From contig NW_022145612.1 of assembly GCF_000002235.5 (NCBI RefSeq), forward strand, positions 16,794,809 to 16,858,808: a stretch of 64,000 bases of DNA, in the 5' to 3' direction. Each line of letters begins with the position of its first letter. Position 1 is the first letter of the stretch. Positions 13,001 through 26,800 of this stretch are shown piece by piece. A program made the position numbers and the translations under genes. The notes beneath the pieces were generated by a model. That model was given only the letters and a program-made list of their open reading frames with translations. It was not told where the DNA came from and made no database searches. Source of the DNA: Strongylocentrotus purpuratus. Its lineage: Eukaryota; Echinodermata; Echinoidea; Camarodonta; Strongylocentrotidae.

Positions 13001-16000
13001 TTGTTTTATCATCGGGCCGAATGCGCTTATTGTGGAAAGTGGGCTGGGGAGGGGGGCGCTTTCCAACAAATTAATTAAATCTTTTGATTGGTTTCACAGG
13101 CTGGACTTTTTAATTTGTGAACGTGTTGTGTGGACGCTTATCATAGCGAGGTATTTCCTCTTTGTTCTGTAAGATATTGGGTCAGTGTGAATCAGTGTGA
13201 AGGTAATGACCTATTACTAATGGATTATAGTCAAGTATAAATTCGACTGGTTTATTTCTTTATTCTCAATTTGATGATCATTTTGATACCTAGATCATCA
13301 TTTTCATTTACTCGGTTTAACGGATTTCACTTTTCATTATTTTTTCGTAAATTGATGATTTATTGTACAATCTTTGCTACATGACAGCCTTTAATTGTGC
13401 GTCAGGAACATATTGGGAACATAATATATTAGGCTCGTTAAATATTTCTAACCTTTTTGTTTCGCTCCTTTACAAGTCAACAGAGGCACACGGGTATGAA
13501 CAAATTCCTTTCCATTGTTGTGGTACGCCGATTCATTTTGTATATAAAAATTCCATAGTCCGCATAAAAGATCATTTTACTTGACTCAGTACTTGTCATT
13601 CTGAGGCTAAATATATCACACTTTCCCAAAATCATTAATCTTTCTTAATCGTTAACACCCCCTCCCCCCACTGATATTAGTCTTTTAATTGTTATACTAG
13701 CGAATCAAGTAAGAGCATGTCCTTCATTATACTTTCAATAATAATGATTGCATGGATTAAATCGACACTTCTACGGATTTATCTTCGTATAGTGTTTCTA
13801 TTTTGTAGCATACGTAGGCCTACATATTAAAGATAACTTTTACGTGCAATATATTTAAAAAAACGTCCTTGATATTTAAACGCTAAATCCAATTGAAATT
13901 GATTAAATTCATCAAAAACGAAAAGTATTGATGAAAACATGATTTATATTCCACTAGTATCTCACACTGAAATTAAATGAAATAATTTTATAGAATCTAT
14001 ATACATGTACAATTTACATCATTTTTTTAAAACAATTGTGTAGATATTTATTTGATGCAATCACCAACAATTAGTCAACAGTGCCTCTTCCGTTGCGCAA
14101 TGTTGATAACCTACAGGTAGTATTTACTTTGATGTCATGCATGCATGGTTCAACTATGTATCATGAATACAAACTTGACTAGATTGTGTATAAAGTATTT
14201 GTAATAATTATAGACAATGCTAAAGTAGAAATCGCTGTGAAGATCAAACTTATCAACAAGTAAATTATCACACGTTATGAAATAAGTATAATGAATAAGA
14301 AAGAAAGACTTGCGAGACGGGATCGAAGGAGAGATAACTTTCGAAAATGTATTGAATGTCTTTCAATATTTTACTTCTATTTCTATCCACTTTCCTTAGT
14401 CCTTCTAGGACTTAACACATGGTGTACCGTAAACCTCTTCCGCAATATTTTAGTTGTCGTCAAAATCTGTCTGTGAAAAACGTTCTGACCCATATTTTGT
14501 CATTCTAGTTTGGCATGATCCTCATCGAGATATTTTTAGGAAATCTTCATTAATCCATGAAAAGAACTATTGACCTTGGGATTAATAGATAATTAAAGAA
14601 TCCATCCGCTTTGTGGAACCTATGCCATACGAAAGATGTACAGAAATTACGTTTGACATCGACGAATAGATATGGAATATCATATATGATTATAAAACAA
14701 GAGAGAGAGGGGGGGGGGTAAGAGGGAGGGGGTAATTATGTGGAAATGCCTGCACACTGACCTAAATAAAATTGATCAAGGTAATTTAGTTTCGACTTGA
14801 AAGACATTGAAATTATTATGCGTATAATTATGTACTGAAAGAAAACTTCATGCATTTAAGAAAAATTTACATAATACAAAAACCAACTAACAAAGAAGTG
14901 GTTCGGAAAAATCTTGCACAACTTAATATTTGGTAGACATGGTGGCGTTTGAAACTGTATTTGAAAACATAGATGTAATATTTTTCCCTCTTAACACATA
15001 TTACACAATTATGTAATTTCTTTCGAAATGGCAAAGGCATGCTGTCGGATACAAAATGTAGATTTGCCATGTTCTTGAAACTGTTATTTAAGGCTATTTA
15101 TGTTGATCGCTCTCCCAGGGGAAATAGGAAATAATGACACGCGATCATAATTATAACAGACATAATCTTTATTCTTTACGAATATTACTATTCAAACCAA
15201 GTATGTATTTCGCGTTTCATGTTGATTTTGACAAGAATTTCGATGGTGATTTTGTAGCAATTTGTCAGCATTTTGGAGATCATCGCGTGTTCTTCTGTGA
15301 TTGATGGAGCAGTCATTTTTCAAATTTTAAGGTCATTAGTTTAAGATTTTTTTCAAATATCTTGATAGAACAACATAGTTATGCCTCCCAAATGGTATAC
15401 TTGAAGGTGAAGAAGAAGAAAAAATAAACATTTGTGTTTGCCCCTCGCTTGTCGGGATGTTAACTAAAGGAGTTCCATTCCCTTTACTATTGTTGGCGTG
15501 TTATAAACTGGACTGGCTATATTAATCAAAGGCTCCTATAAGGAGAGGTTACATGGATTACATCCCTTCAACTTGACGTCATGTCATATTTATTCACACT
15601 TCAAATTGAAATCATAAGATAATGACATAAATCTGGAACCCACACTGTTATGTTAGAATACCAGATTTTAAAGCCCCACTGTCCTACATGTAGCTACTTA
15701 ATAATAATATAATATTTAATTTTTATATAGCGCTTAATACAAATGTCTCTAAGCGCTTTACAAATATACTATTACCCCGGTCATTGGATTCAGTGCTTGC
15801 CCGCACACACTGTGTGCACAATCTTGCTCCCTCTCTATAAAAAACTTCCCCAATCGGTGCCTGTTGGTCCCCCATGATCCTCTTTTTCTTATGTTAGTTG
15901 AGAGCTGAGTTAATGAGATAGCCACCTGTCAGTTGTTGTTGTTGTTTTTATTTCCGAAATCAGATAAAAATATTATATTATATTATATTATATTTCCTTT

Positions 16001-19000
16001 TCTTCTCTGCAAGTCAGTCTTTTCTATTTGTATTTGTTATTATTATTATTATTGTTGTTGTTGTATCTAAGTTGAGGGCTGCGGGCACGTCAAGCTACTT
16101 TGCTTATTTCTGTAGCCCTCCTGCATCTAATGTATGTTAATTATGCCTTCAATATATTTGCTTAAATTCGTTTATTATCTGTATAAAATTATATTGTATC
16201 AAACCATATTATGTTCATGAAAATGTATGATGAAAAAAGAAAAAAGATGCAGAAACCAATAAATCAAATCAAATCAAATCAAATAGTAAAATATACAAAG
16301 TAAAATATTTATACATGTCAGTGACCTCGCTGTGTGGTCTAATCCCTTCTGGCCCAGTAGTATTGACGGTCTTTAAAGTACCTAGCACAGATTTTGAATC
16401 TCCCCAATATCAGATTAATTGCTGAAAAACACAGCTGCTCTGTAAAAAGGAATTCTTTTATTGTTTATAACTGACTTATTGTTTAAATGCATGATTAATT
16501 TACAAGTAAATTCACGACATCAAATCGATTTTTTACAAAGAATCGTTAGTTAGTGTTTTATTACTGTTTGAGTAAAAACATGAGTTTTTTCAGTAACCTA
16601 TGTTACAAAGTATCCAAACGTATGATAAGAAGCGCATGCATCATAGGTTGATTGACAAAAATAAACGAATTACAATAATATTTATTTTCGAGAGCAGTTA
16701 AAAGTAATACTTTCTAAAAGAAGAGCATGAATCCAAAAGATAACTATTATTCCATCTTGATGCTGCATCATCTCAAAGTCAGGGTATAAAGTCAAACGGA
16801 TTTTGCGGGAAACTGCTTACTTTACATAACAAATCCATACTTGGTCATGCTATAAACATGGATTTAAGTATGCCTGTTTCATTTCAAACCAGTTGGCATG
16901 TGATCATCTCTGTAAAAATGATATAAACCGACATTTAATCCCGCTTTCTATCCGCCTGGCGGCCATTTTCTTTGCCACACGCTGGATAAGGTATCATTGA
17001 CAAGCCACATGAACTAAACCTCCGTTCATGGTCGTCACACCGCGCCGGTGCGGTGAAAAAAAAATTCTGAAAAATAGGAAAAGATGGTAATATTTGCTGC
17101 TTCATGTAAACTAGAAGTGTTTAGATATGTGTTATTCAGACAAGGGTTACAGTAACCACAAAAAGAAGTGTTTATCAGTTTATATCTTGAGATTTGGAGA
17201 AAACGTTGACTCGTAAGAAACTGCTTTTTATCATGTAATATGTGTAGAGAGAATTGTTCACAAATTAAAACAATATTGCGTGCTATACCTCTTGCCGTCT
17301 GTAAATTGTGGCCCAAAAGCCACTCCCATAGTTCAGCATTTATGACGTCATCATCCTGCTCCTCTTGATGAAAGTTAACATATTTTTCATAAAAGGATAT
17401 ACTATCCACCCAGTAAAGAAAGTAGACAGTGTTAATTCGTGTTTACACAATGTCTGGGAAAATCAACTTAGCAAAATGTTATTTCGAATTAATGGTGCGA
17501 AAACGGATAAATATTACAATAACTCGTTTAGGAATAGATATTCGGATGATAGCATATTATTGTGGTCCCTGATTATTATAACCTTCTGCTACTACCTTTG
17601 CTTCGGGTAATTATGTTTTTAGCGATTTGATCGTTTTCAGGAGAAAGATAGAAAGAGAGAGAAGAATGTATAACATCAGGTAGTAACATAATAAAGAAGA
17701 GGAAACAGAACAAGAAAATTAAGTGGAAGAAGAAGAAGAAGAAGAAAGATAAGAGAGATGTTTACTAGAAGAAAACCTACATGCCAGTTATCATGATTGG
17801 AGAACTCAAGCTTTTAGTGCATTTGGCATTAACATTTAACCCGCGCACTTTTTGTCCACAAAATGAGATGACCACGTGACCTTTGCTTGGGGCGTAGATC
17901 TCGGCTATCATTTATGATAGGTCGCATCAACATTCTACATCATCATGACCGTGGACTTCTACTTAAAAGGGTTTCTTTTTCTTCTAAGAATCATCTCTCA
18001 TCGGGAATGCACATCGAATCCTAGATGAAAATGAGTTCTCCAAATGTTGTGGCCAAAACAGCGAGGCTCTTTGTTGGTTGTTGGAGGGTCGTTTAGTTGC
18101 CTATCGAAACACCAGTTCTTGCTTTTTTTTACACTAGGAACTTAAATACGGTCGTCCTACCGAAGATCTGTGCTCTAATTGGATGCAGAACACCCCCCCC
18201 CCTTCCGTCATGCAAAATGACTTACAGACACGGGCGTATGATTAAATTATCAAATTGTTCATTTTGTACTAATCTCATCTCTCTCTCTCTCTCTCTCTCT
18301 GTTTCATCCGACCATACCAGTGTCTCTGGTAAATGTATCGGTCAATTCAAATGTGATATTGTATTACAGATATTTAATCTGATGTAAGTGTTGTTATCAT
18401 CGCGACGCCCATACATATCATATGGAAAAATAACAATACAGACCTACACGTACAATAATGTGTTTTTGTTCCATGGGCCTTCATAAATTTAACACCCCAT
18501 CTCCCCCCCCCCCCCCCCCCCCCCCCCATCTATCAGCATTACAGAGGCTGCTCATCACCCCCGTGTAAATCTGTGCCAGGCTTTCATAATTTCCATACAG
18601 CACGCACACGCCAGTCATGTTCTAGCAATGTTTTTTTTTTCTTCTAATAGTTTGAAGCGCGTCGGCGGTCGACCGAGAGCTGCGAAACGCATCAGTGTTT
18701 TCCTCCCCGGCCTTTGGTCATCTTGTAGGAAAGGGGCGAGAAGTCATGTGCCAATGATATGGCGCCAACAACATGTGACAGGTTAAAGAAACGGTTAGCA
18801 TGATACGAATGGTTTAAGTCATGTTCATGTATACCTTATTTGAATGTGTAAAGGTGTTGTGAAATATCTTTGAATAGTTTGACTTTTTTTTTCTTTCCTG
18901 AAGTATAAAGCGTTTGAGCAGACCTGAAAGCATTGTTTTATCACGCATGTGAAGTTTTGAGGGAAAACTAGTTACGACATGCCATCTGGTCTGAATTTTA

Positions 19001-20823
19001 TGCAAAAAATAATGTCAATATTGCGTTTTCTCACAACACATCAACGTTCATGAAGTCTCATTTGGAAAAGTTTTGTTTCTCCCCCCCCCCCCCCCCCCCA
19101 ATGAAAGTTTTCCTCCTTTACTCAACTTATACGGTAAATAACACGGCTAGACATAATCAGATAAAAGTAAAACAATAAACATAATTTGTTTAATGACATT
19201 TACGACAGCAATCTCTGATGTCCTCGTCAACTTCCATTGTATCAATTTTACTGATAAAACTAAGCGATAATATAGACAGTGAATAATAAGGGGAAATACT
19301 TGTTTTGAACGAACGGAACCAATGACTCTTCAACAGAGGAAACGATAATGAGACTAGGAAGTATTCCTGGTTCTACTTTACCTGCCGCCTAACTAGGTTT
19401 ATTAACATGTTTGATCACCAATACACTTGTTTATCCTTAAACCAGGTTCCCTATAAAGCATATTGGCATAATTATGACGATGATACAGTGCCAATTCGCG
19501 GATGAGCAGATATTGTTTGGCAATGGTACAACGAGCTTTTTGTGGTCATGTCAAAAAAGAATGCAACGTTTTTTTTGTCTGTGTGCATGTTTTGTTGACA
19601 GTGTTTCAAGGGAATTTAGGATGAGTTTTGCTGGTCCATTGATTCCGTATTGAATTCATGCAATTGTTAATTACTTCAATTTGGTAAATAAATATGATAT
19701 TTGGTTGATGAACAATATTGTGCTTTCCGATTGAAAAATATTTCCTGTTTCTCACACCTTCGCACATTCTCTAGATATGTTGGAACAAAACCATTTTATG
19801 AACTTTTAAACTACTGGAATTAACTTGTCAAGGTTATACTCATGTATGCCATCATCATGATCATCATAATCGACAAGTGCAAACTGTGATGTTAGCAACT
19901 GTGACAGGGAATGTGCGTTCTCATTGTAACAGGTTAATACCATTGTAGCTATATTCTTTTTATTTATGCCACTGATAACATAAACAAAGCGCGATGAAGA
20001 AAAAAAAATCGACCTGGGACAATAACATGGATATTATTGTCGGAAGCGCTGATAATAAGAATGAGATTATGTGTCTTTCGCTACATTCATGATGAGCTTA
20101 ATATTTCCCATGGTTATTAAAAGTAATCAAATTGAAAAGGTAAAGCGTATAGGGCATTGAAATCTATGTTTCATAGCAAACCAGTTGGCATATATTATGT
20201 AAACAAAAGAAAAAAACTGACACATAAACCTAAACCCTCTTTCTATCCGACTGGCCGCCATTATATGATTTTAAGCAAGTTCAAAAGGTGCTTGACTTTG
20301 AAAGTAAACGTTTTGATTATTACTTTGATAGCATTCTAAGACAAACTTTCAGGTATATGTTTTCTAAAATGGTTTATACAGGACGTGGGGGTAGAAGAAG
20401 GTCATTTACACCATAAGTCTGGAATGCTTACTTTCAGAACCCACAGTGGTTTCCTTCCTTGATATTTCATGGGTAATTAAATAATTTTGACGTCTCTAGG
20501 TGGTAACTTTATCTTTATAATTATGATGATCCAGAATCTTGACTTTAACCTAGTTTGTTGCCCACAAGTCTTTTTCTGTCTGTCTGTCTCTCTCTCTCTC
20601 TATTTTTTACTCTTTTTTCTCCTTCTCCCACTCTCTCTTTCTCTCTTTCTCACACACCATCTCTCTCTCTCTCTCTCTCTCTCTCCCTCCCATTCTCCTG
20701 ATTTTATTTTCTTCCAACTGTTACGCTCTAGATTAATTCTAACTTGCCTCCATCGTACCCTCATTTTGCGCTCAACGTACTAGGTTTGTTTTCCTATATA
20801 TTCGTTTATTCCCCACCTCTTCC

Positions 20824-20855
<32 letters not shown>

Positions 20856-23800
20856 AACTCTTATTCTTATTCCCCCTTTTCCCCGTTATCATATAATCAT
20901 GATAATTATTCCTCTTCATTTATTTTGTTTTTTATTAGTCATCTTCGAGTGAACATCGTCGGCGGACAACGAATGATTGTACGTCCAAAAATGCGGTTAT
21001 TTATCAAATATTACGCTTTTATTCGCAAATTGCTCCGTGTTATTGGAATACAACACACGCTTTGTGCAACATAACAATAGAAGAGCCTCCCCAAAAGAAT
21101 GTCTGTGTGAACTACAGTCGACAATATTCAACCCGATAAGGTCATATGATTGTCCAACCACACCAAAAGTCCCTTGTGAAAAGAAATTGAAAAAATTCAA
21201 CTTTAACAAATGTATGGATTACCATTTGCCCTCGATTTATCATCATTAGTCATCATTACGGTGGGTCAAAGTGAACAAATTACAACATATACCTACAACC
21301 TTGATGATGCAGTAAATAAACACTTTTTAAAACCTTTGTGAACGTAATTTGATGAATGAGTAAAAGGATTTTTTTAATTGTTTCATCTATATAAAAAATT
21401 ATGTTACAATATGAGGTTAGACTGATATTGTGGCAATTACCACTCCTTCAAATATAGTAATTGACAATATCTACAACATGACATTTCCCCAGAATTGTCG
21501 GCCTATCCTTCGTGGTTTGAATACCCATTTCCTGCTATATATTGACCGTCTTTTGCGATTAGCTTGCCCTTGATTCTGACGTGAAACCATAGACCTACAG
21601 TCAGGGTTTAGAGCAGGAAAACCATTTATTCAGATTTACAAAAATACGTACAGACGATAAAATAGGCCTCCAAATTTATTGACAGAGGAAGACCCACTTA
21701 GCGGGAGAGATGTCCGATAAATATAGCTGGTCCGAGGCCGGGTTTGGTCTACTTCGTTGGCACTGAATCATCCGATTATACCTATCAAAGTGTGTATCAT
21801 ATTCCACTTATGACAATAGAATGGTGTTGAAGTTTGTCAAGGAAATTGGATACTATACCACACCTTTATATGGAATGTGATTTAGGCCAAAATAAACCGA
21901 GAATAAGCATGAATTATCCAATTTGTTTGAGATATTCGCCGTGAAACATGACATTTCCTGTGTAATAGTTAAAAGGTCCTTTTAAATAAAAGGCGAGTAG
22001 TACAATAATAAAAAATAAATAAAATGTAATCACATTCATAGATGCTTTTCCTGGATTTAGATATATATATATATATACATCCACTCAGCAAATAAAATGT
22101 ATATAATTTTATAATCAATACAAAAGCTGAAAAAAACAAAAGGTAACTTAAGAAACGATTTCTGATTCAAATATTGCACCTCTCATTTGCCTATCAGTCT
22201 ACTTTGGGAGAGAATTGAGGGAAAAAAAAGAAAGAGAAATAGACATGATCAGGGAGAAATCCCGGAAAACTTAGAAAGGCCATGACTAATCTCGTGATTC
22301 ATCAACTAAAAATCATAGGAATCCGACGAAGCCCTTTCTTAGTTAGCTTAACCAAAACTGTAAGTAAAGTTGCGATTAAACCGAACTATAACTTTAATCC
22401 ATAATAAACAGTTATATGCAACAACAGCCTGAAAGAACAAAAGGTTATAGTTGCGCTTTCGTTTTTACATGTGAGTTCATGGTCAATTTAAATCAACTTC
22501 CACTAAAATGATCACCGCAATCGGATTGACCTGGGGAAAATAGTTCTGTCTACCTGAAATTCCTGAATTGTGTCTGATGTGTGGTTTCCTTAACACTTGT
22601 TTGTATGATGATAACCAAACTCATGACATACATGATTCAAATGACAGGCTTCCTTGGTTTATATCCGTGACTCAAAAAACAACCTCAAAAAATGTATTTC
22701 GATAGATATCATCTCGTCTAAATGTCAGAGGTCATTGGGGGTGTTACCTGTATTATAACACCGTGACTGTAGACTGATACAGCAATGAAGCCTTGGCATC
22801 AATGCACTTGATAAAGCAGTCCGAAACCTATCCTTGTATTTTCATTTAATGCTATGAGCTGTTGGTGGTCATCTTTATTCTGTCTATCAAATATGAGTAA
22901 GAAAAGAGGAAGTAATGGACAAACTATAATGATATTCATATTATGAAAAAGCAGTTTTTTCTGAATGAGGTTTTACTGGGATTGCATTATTCTAAATACT
23001 GCAAAAGAAATATTCGAAAATTTTATTTTTTCCTAACGTTGAATAAAGGATCACATGTTTAACTTTCTATCATAGATTATCTTTATATTTTCATAAGATA
23101 TTTTAGTATCGTGTAATACAAACTACTTTGCCGCTTATTATTTTTTTACTGAGGTTTGTATATTAAAAACAACAACAACAAAATTATGAAGAGTGTAATA
23201 TCCAGTTAAAAGGGGAAAACAGTGAGATGCTTAATACTGACAAATGTACAAAAACAGAAGGAGAGCCATGATTGTTATATTCCGGAAGTTAAACATTTGA
23301 ACCTTTGATTTGTATAATTTAACAGGCAGGAGAGTTCAACAGGACAAAGTGAGGTTGTTCTGGATTGCTGCCCGGGATGGAGACAGATAGGCAATGAATG
23401 CCCAGAACGTAAGTCTATTTCATTCATACTGTTACGTAAGATTCTTTCTTATTATTTATTCAAACATATTCATCTATCCCTTTTCATATTCTCTTAATAC
23501 TTCCTTTCATCAATGATCAAAGTAAACTTTCTCACACTGGTTTCGTCCATGTTGTTTCCATTCCTATCCTCGTTAAGATAATACATTTAGTTAGTTTGCT
23601 TGTTTTGTTTTACCTGACTGCTAAGAAAGCATTTAGCGAGAAGAAGACATCAACCATCATCTGTCAACTCTCAATTGAAAGAAAGTCACCCCAGGCCTGT
23701 GAAATGTTTCAAGCCGCATTCCTTCTCAATAATTATGACTCCTACTCTAGCTACTTAAACCACTATCTGCCATATTACTTAGTCGTATAATCTATATTTG

Positions 23801-26800
23801 ATAGTTTAATGAGAAACAATTAATGATGAAATCTCTTTCCTGATATAAGAAGTCATATCGTGGTCACACAGTCATAAGCAATCGATTATTGATAATGACT
23901 AATGACGCCAATTATAGGTTGTGCTTATCTGAACCTTATGTATAGGCTGGACATACTTCAGAATGTAAATGAAAACCCAGATGTTGTGTGCAGGGTAACT
24001 TGCAGATCTTTATACCATGTACTTGCATTAATTTTAAATAACGAGACAAGAATTATTTTTCGAAAGATTGTTGTTTTACAGAGCGACTTTTTAAGTTGTC
24101 ATGCCATTGTATCATTATCGTCATCATAATCATTTTTAGTTTTTACGAGTTTTTTTTTTCTTTGGCTGCTCACGGTTGACGTGGCTATAGTGATGGGTTT
24201 TCAGTGAAAATGACTATTAGTTTTTGACTCACTACTCCATGGTATAACGTTCCATAATCATCAGGCATTGGATGTATTAAAATCTCGTTCTTGAGATTGT
24301 GTGTTGGTCCAACGATGGTATGGAGTAAACTGTAATAGGGTTTTGCAATCATAGCACATGGCATTGTAGAATGATTACCTCATTGAACTATACCCTTATC
24401 TGCATTCTTGAAATAACGGGTTTCTTTGATGCACACCAGAGCAGTACTTTCCTTTTCGGTTTCCCGCCTTTATCAGAAGAGAGCTTTCATATCTTCGCTG
24501 GACCACTGAAGATATCTTGTTCAATACTATCTAGCCGAGTATTTGCAAGTGTTCCTTGGGCATTTCATGTTGTGTAGGTCCACTTCGCACAATTCAATCA
24601 TGTTTATCATGATGAAAGGTCGTCCAGCATCCAAAGTGACCGTGTATGTAAAGTCGAGAGTACTTATGTCTTGTCTGAATAGTACTAGGCCTATACGAAA
24701 CACGATCGCTATTTTTTCCAATGAAACCAACCTATCGATTTCATTGCAAATCGTGTTCGGTTTACGCAATGTGTCCTTGCAATTTTCATACATTACGCAA
24801 GGCTCTTGAAATAGCCTTTGGTTGATTTTTTTGAAAGTCTCTGCATCGTGTTAACTTAATCTCACCTTAAAAGAAAGAGCGTTCTCCCTCCTCTCATCCC
24901 CGCCGACTGTTCAGATAAGATTAAAACATGATTCAAGAAAGGCGGGAATGTGGCCATGATGTGATCAGATGTGGCCTTACATCTTAATGTGGGTGGCGCT
25001 AGATGTCCGAGATACGGTCAGACTTCCCGAATCACGTGATCACCCGCATTTGCGTATGGATGACCGCAAGAAACTGACGCCATTATGATGGAGAATATCG
25101 TCAACTGTCTGCAAGAAGACCGTTACTGCAATTGAAAATACATGGCTCTTACGGCCTCCTTTTTAGACAACCGACGATATTAGAATGGGTCTACACATCA
25201 TTTGAAGTGGATTTCGAACTTGATAAGTGTAACTTTAAGTTCCAGATAATTTAAGAATCAATATTTTCTGAAAAAGCTGCAAAACTTCAAACGTTTTAAA
25301 TAGCAGAATTATAGATACATAGCTACATTGTTATAGGCACTTAATGTTACTGCTATCTTCTGATTGGCCATTTACTAATGGTAATGATACTAAAAAACGA
25401 CCCATTGGTCAACGTTGTTACATCAAAGATATTTTAAATCTTTGATAACGCACTATATCAGACGGACGGGACACATTACACACAATCTTCCTCATATTAC
25501 AAAGTCAGATTGTGTAGCATAACATTTCTAAAAGTTGTTGAAGTTTTGATCCTCGTGCTCAATTGTTGTCGGTTGTATGACAACATTTTGTCATTTTCCC
25601 CTCAAGGTTATTGCCTTTGATTTCTTTCTTGGTGGTCAAAATATTCTGGCAGGAAGCGTGCTATCTCTTTTACGTTAATCATCTCATAATAATGTTAAGC
25701 CTTTGTCATGGGAATAGCATTTCCCGTCAAAGTGTTTTTCAGATGTTGACTCTGGATTACATCTAGTATTACTTTGAGGTTTGTAATCAATGGTCATTAA
25801 GGGTTTTGCGTTACATTTAGGTATTATTGTTGGGCATGTTTACAAATAACTTCACAACATTGCCTTTCTCACGTTACAAAGTGATATTAACAATAAATCA
25901 TGTTTGTGATCAACAATGTGGGTGATAATAATACGTCATGATATCGTCATGATATGGGTCCCAATACCTAGAAGGCGAGTTTAAAGGGATCGTTTAACAA
26001 TGTTAAATCTGAGATACACGGCCTTAAGTATTATCAGTGTCTGTGATATGGTGTATAAATATTGAAGCCCTAAAAAAATTGCGCTTCAAAATGATCAAGA
26101 AGTGCCTCAAAAAAGTAAAAATCTTTGAGTGACCGGTTTTACCATACTCGTTTTCCCCAATAGACTGTAGTGTTATGAAAACCGTCAGGCGAACGGTTTT
26201 TAAAATTTGTAATTCCAATCATAAATATCTTGATAATCAGACAGGCGATCGGCTTGTAAAAGTCATGGGGCTCCTGACTGACCTAAAGGTTTATAATTAT
26301 CATTGCATCATGAGCTAAATCCAGAATTTTGTTTCAGAATCTGAGACAAAGTTACCGGATCCCTTTAACAGTTTTCGTCAACAGTGGATACTTACGAATT
26401 ATCTTACATAAATTATGGCTCAGCGATAGAGCAGTGGTCTAGAAACCAAGTTGATGTCCTAGTGAAATTTGGTAAGGCAATAACCCTTCCTATCAAGTCC
26501 CACAGATAGAATTTTATGCAATCGGTCCCTTTTGCTGCTATACCTGAAAGTACTTAATTGTTTTAGCATTTAGGTAACATTCTATCATCAATATTTCAAT
26601 TTTTAAATATATAAATCTGAATATTTCACAGTTGAGCAGTCAGTGAAGAGTTTAACACTCCATCAAAATGGATTATCAGAAGTCTGAGAATAAGGATGTC
26701 GCATATTGACACCATTACTGAACATGTTGAGGAAAAACTAATTAATAGGTACTTCCCCTGTATTCGATGGGATTCCCTATCTCTAAAATAAATTGCCTCT

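Larger units (their letters stand above)
4091..23325 (+). other. Gene 1 intron 1 (19.2 kb)
   Basis: Very long first intron, phase 2. No coding exon was recognised; open frames are short and lack domains. It carries a purine tract (8041-8121), a CAGA/GA microsatellite (9905-9951), tRNA-derived SINE remnants (10800-10935, 15698-15830), a LINE 3' end (15935-16286), copy B of the dispersed repeat (12685-12915), a second paired repeat (16875-16975 and 20168-20265), poly-C runs and CT tracts. A hidden symmetric (phase 2-2) exon cannot be excluded, but joining exon 1 to exon 2 needs none. Confidence 0.7.

Noticed and set aside
17035-17409. 124-codon minus-strand open frame
   Set aside because: Composition like surrounding intron, no recognised motif; likely chance.
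4091-23325. A missing middle exon of a full EMI domain
   Set aside because: No candidate with matching phase 2-2 and EMI cysteines was recognised, and the paralog shows the same direct junction; left as an open possibility only.
26415-26540. tRNA-like words (GGCTCAGCGATAGAGCAGTGG) suggesting a SINE
   Set aside because: An A-box-like start is visible but no convincing B box or family partner in the window.
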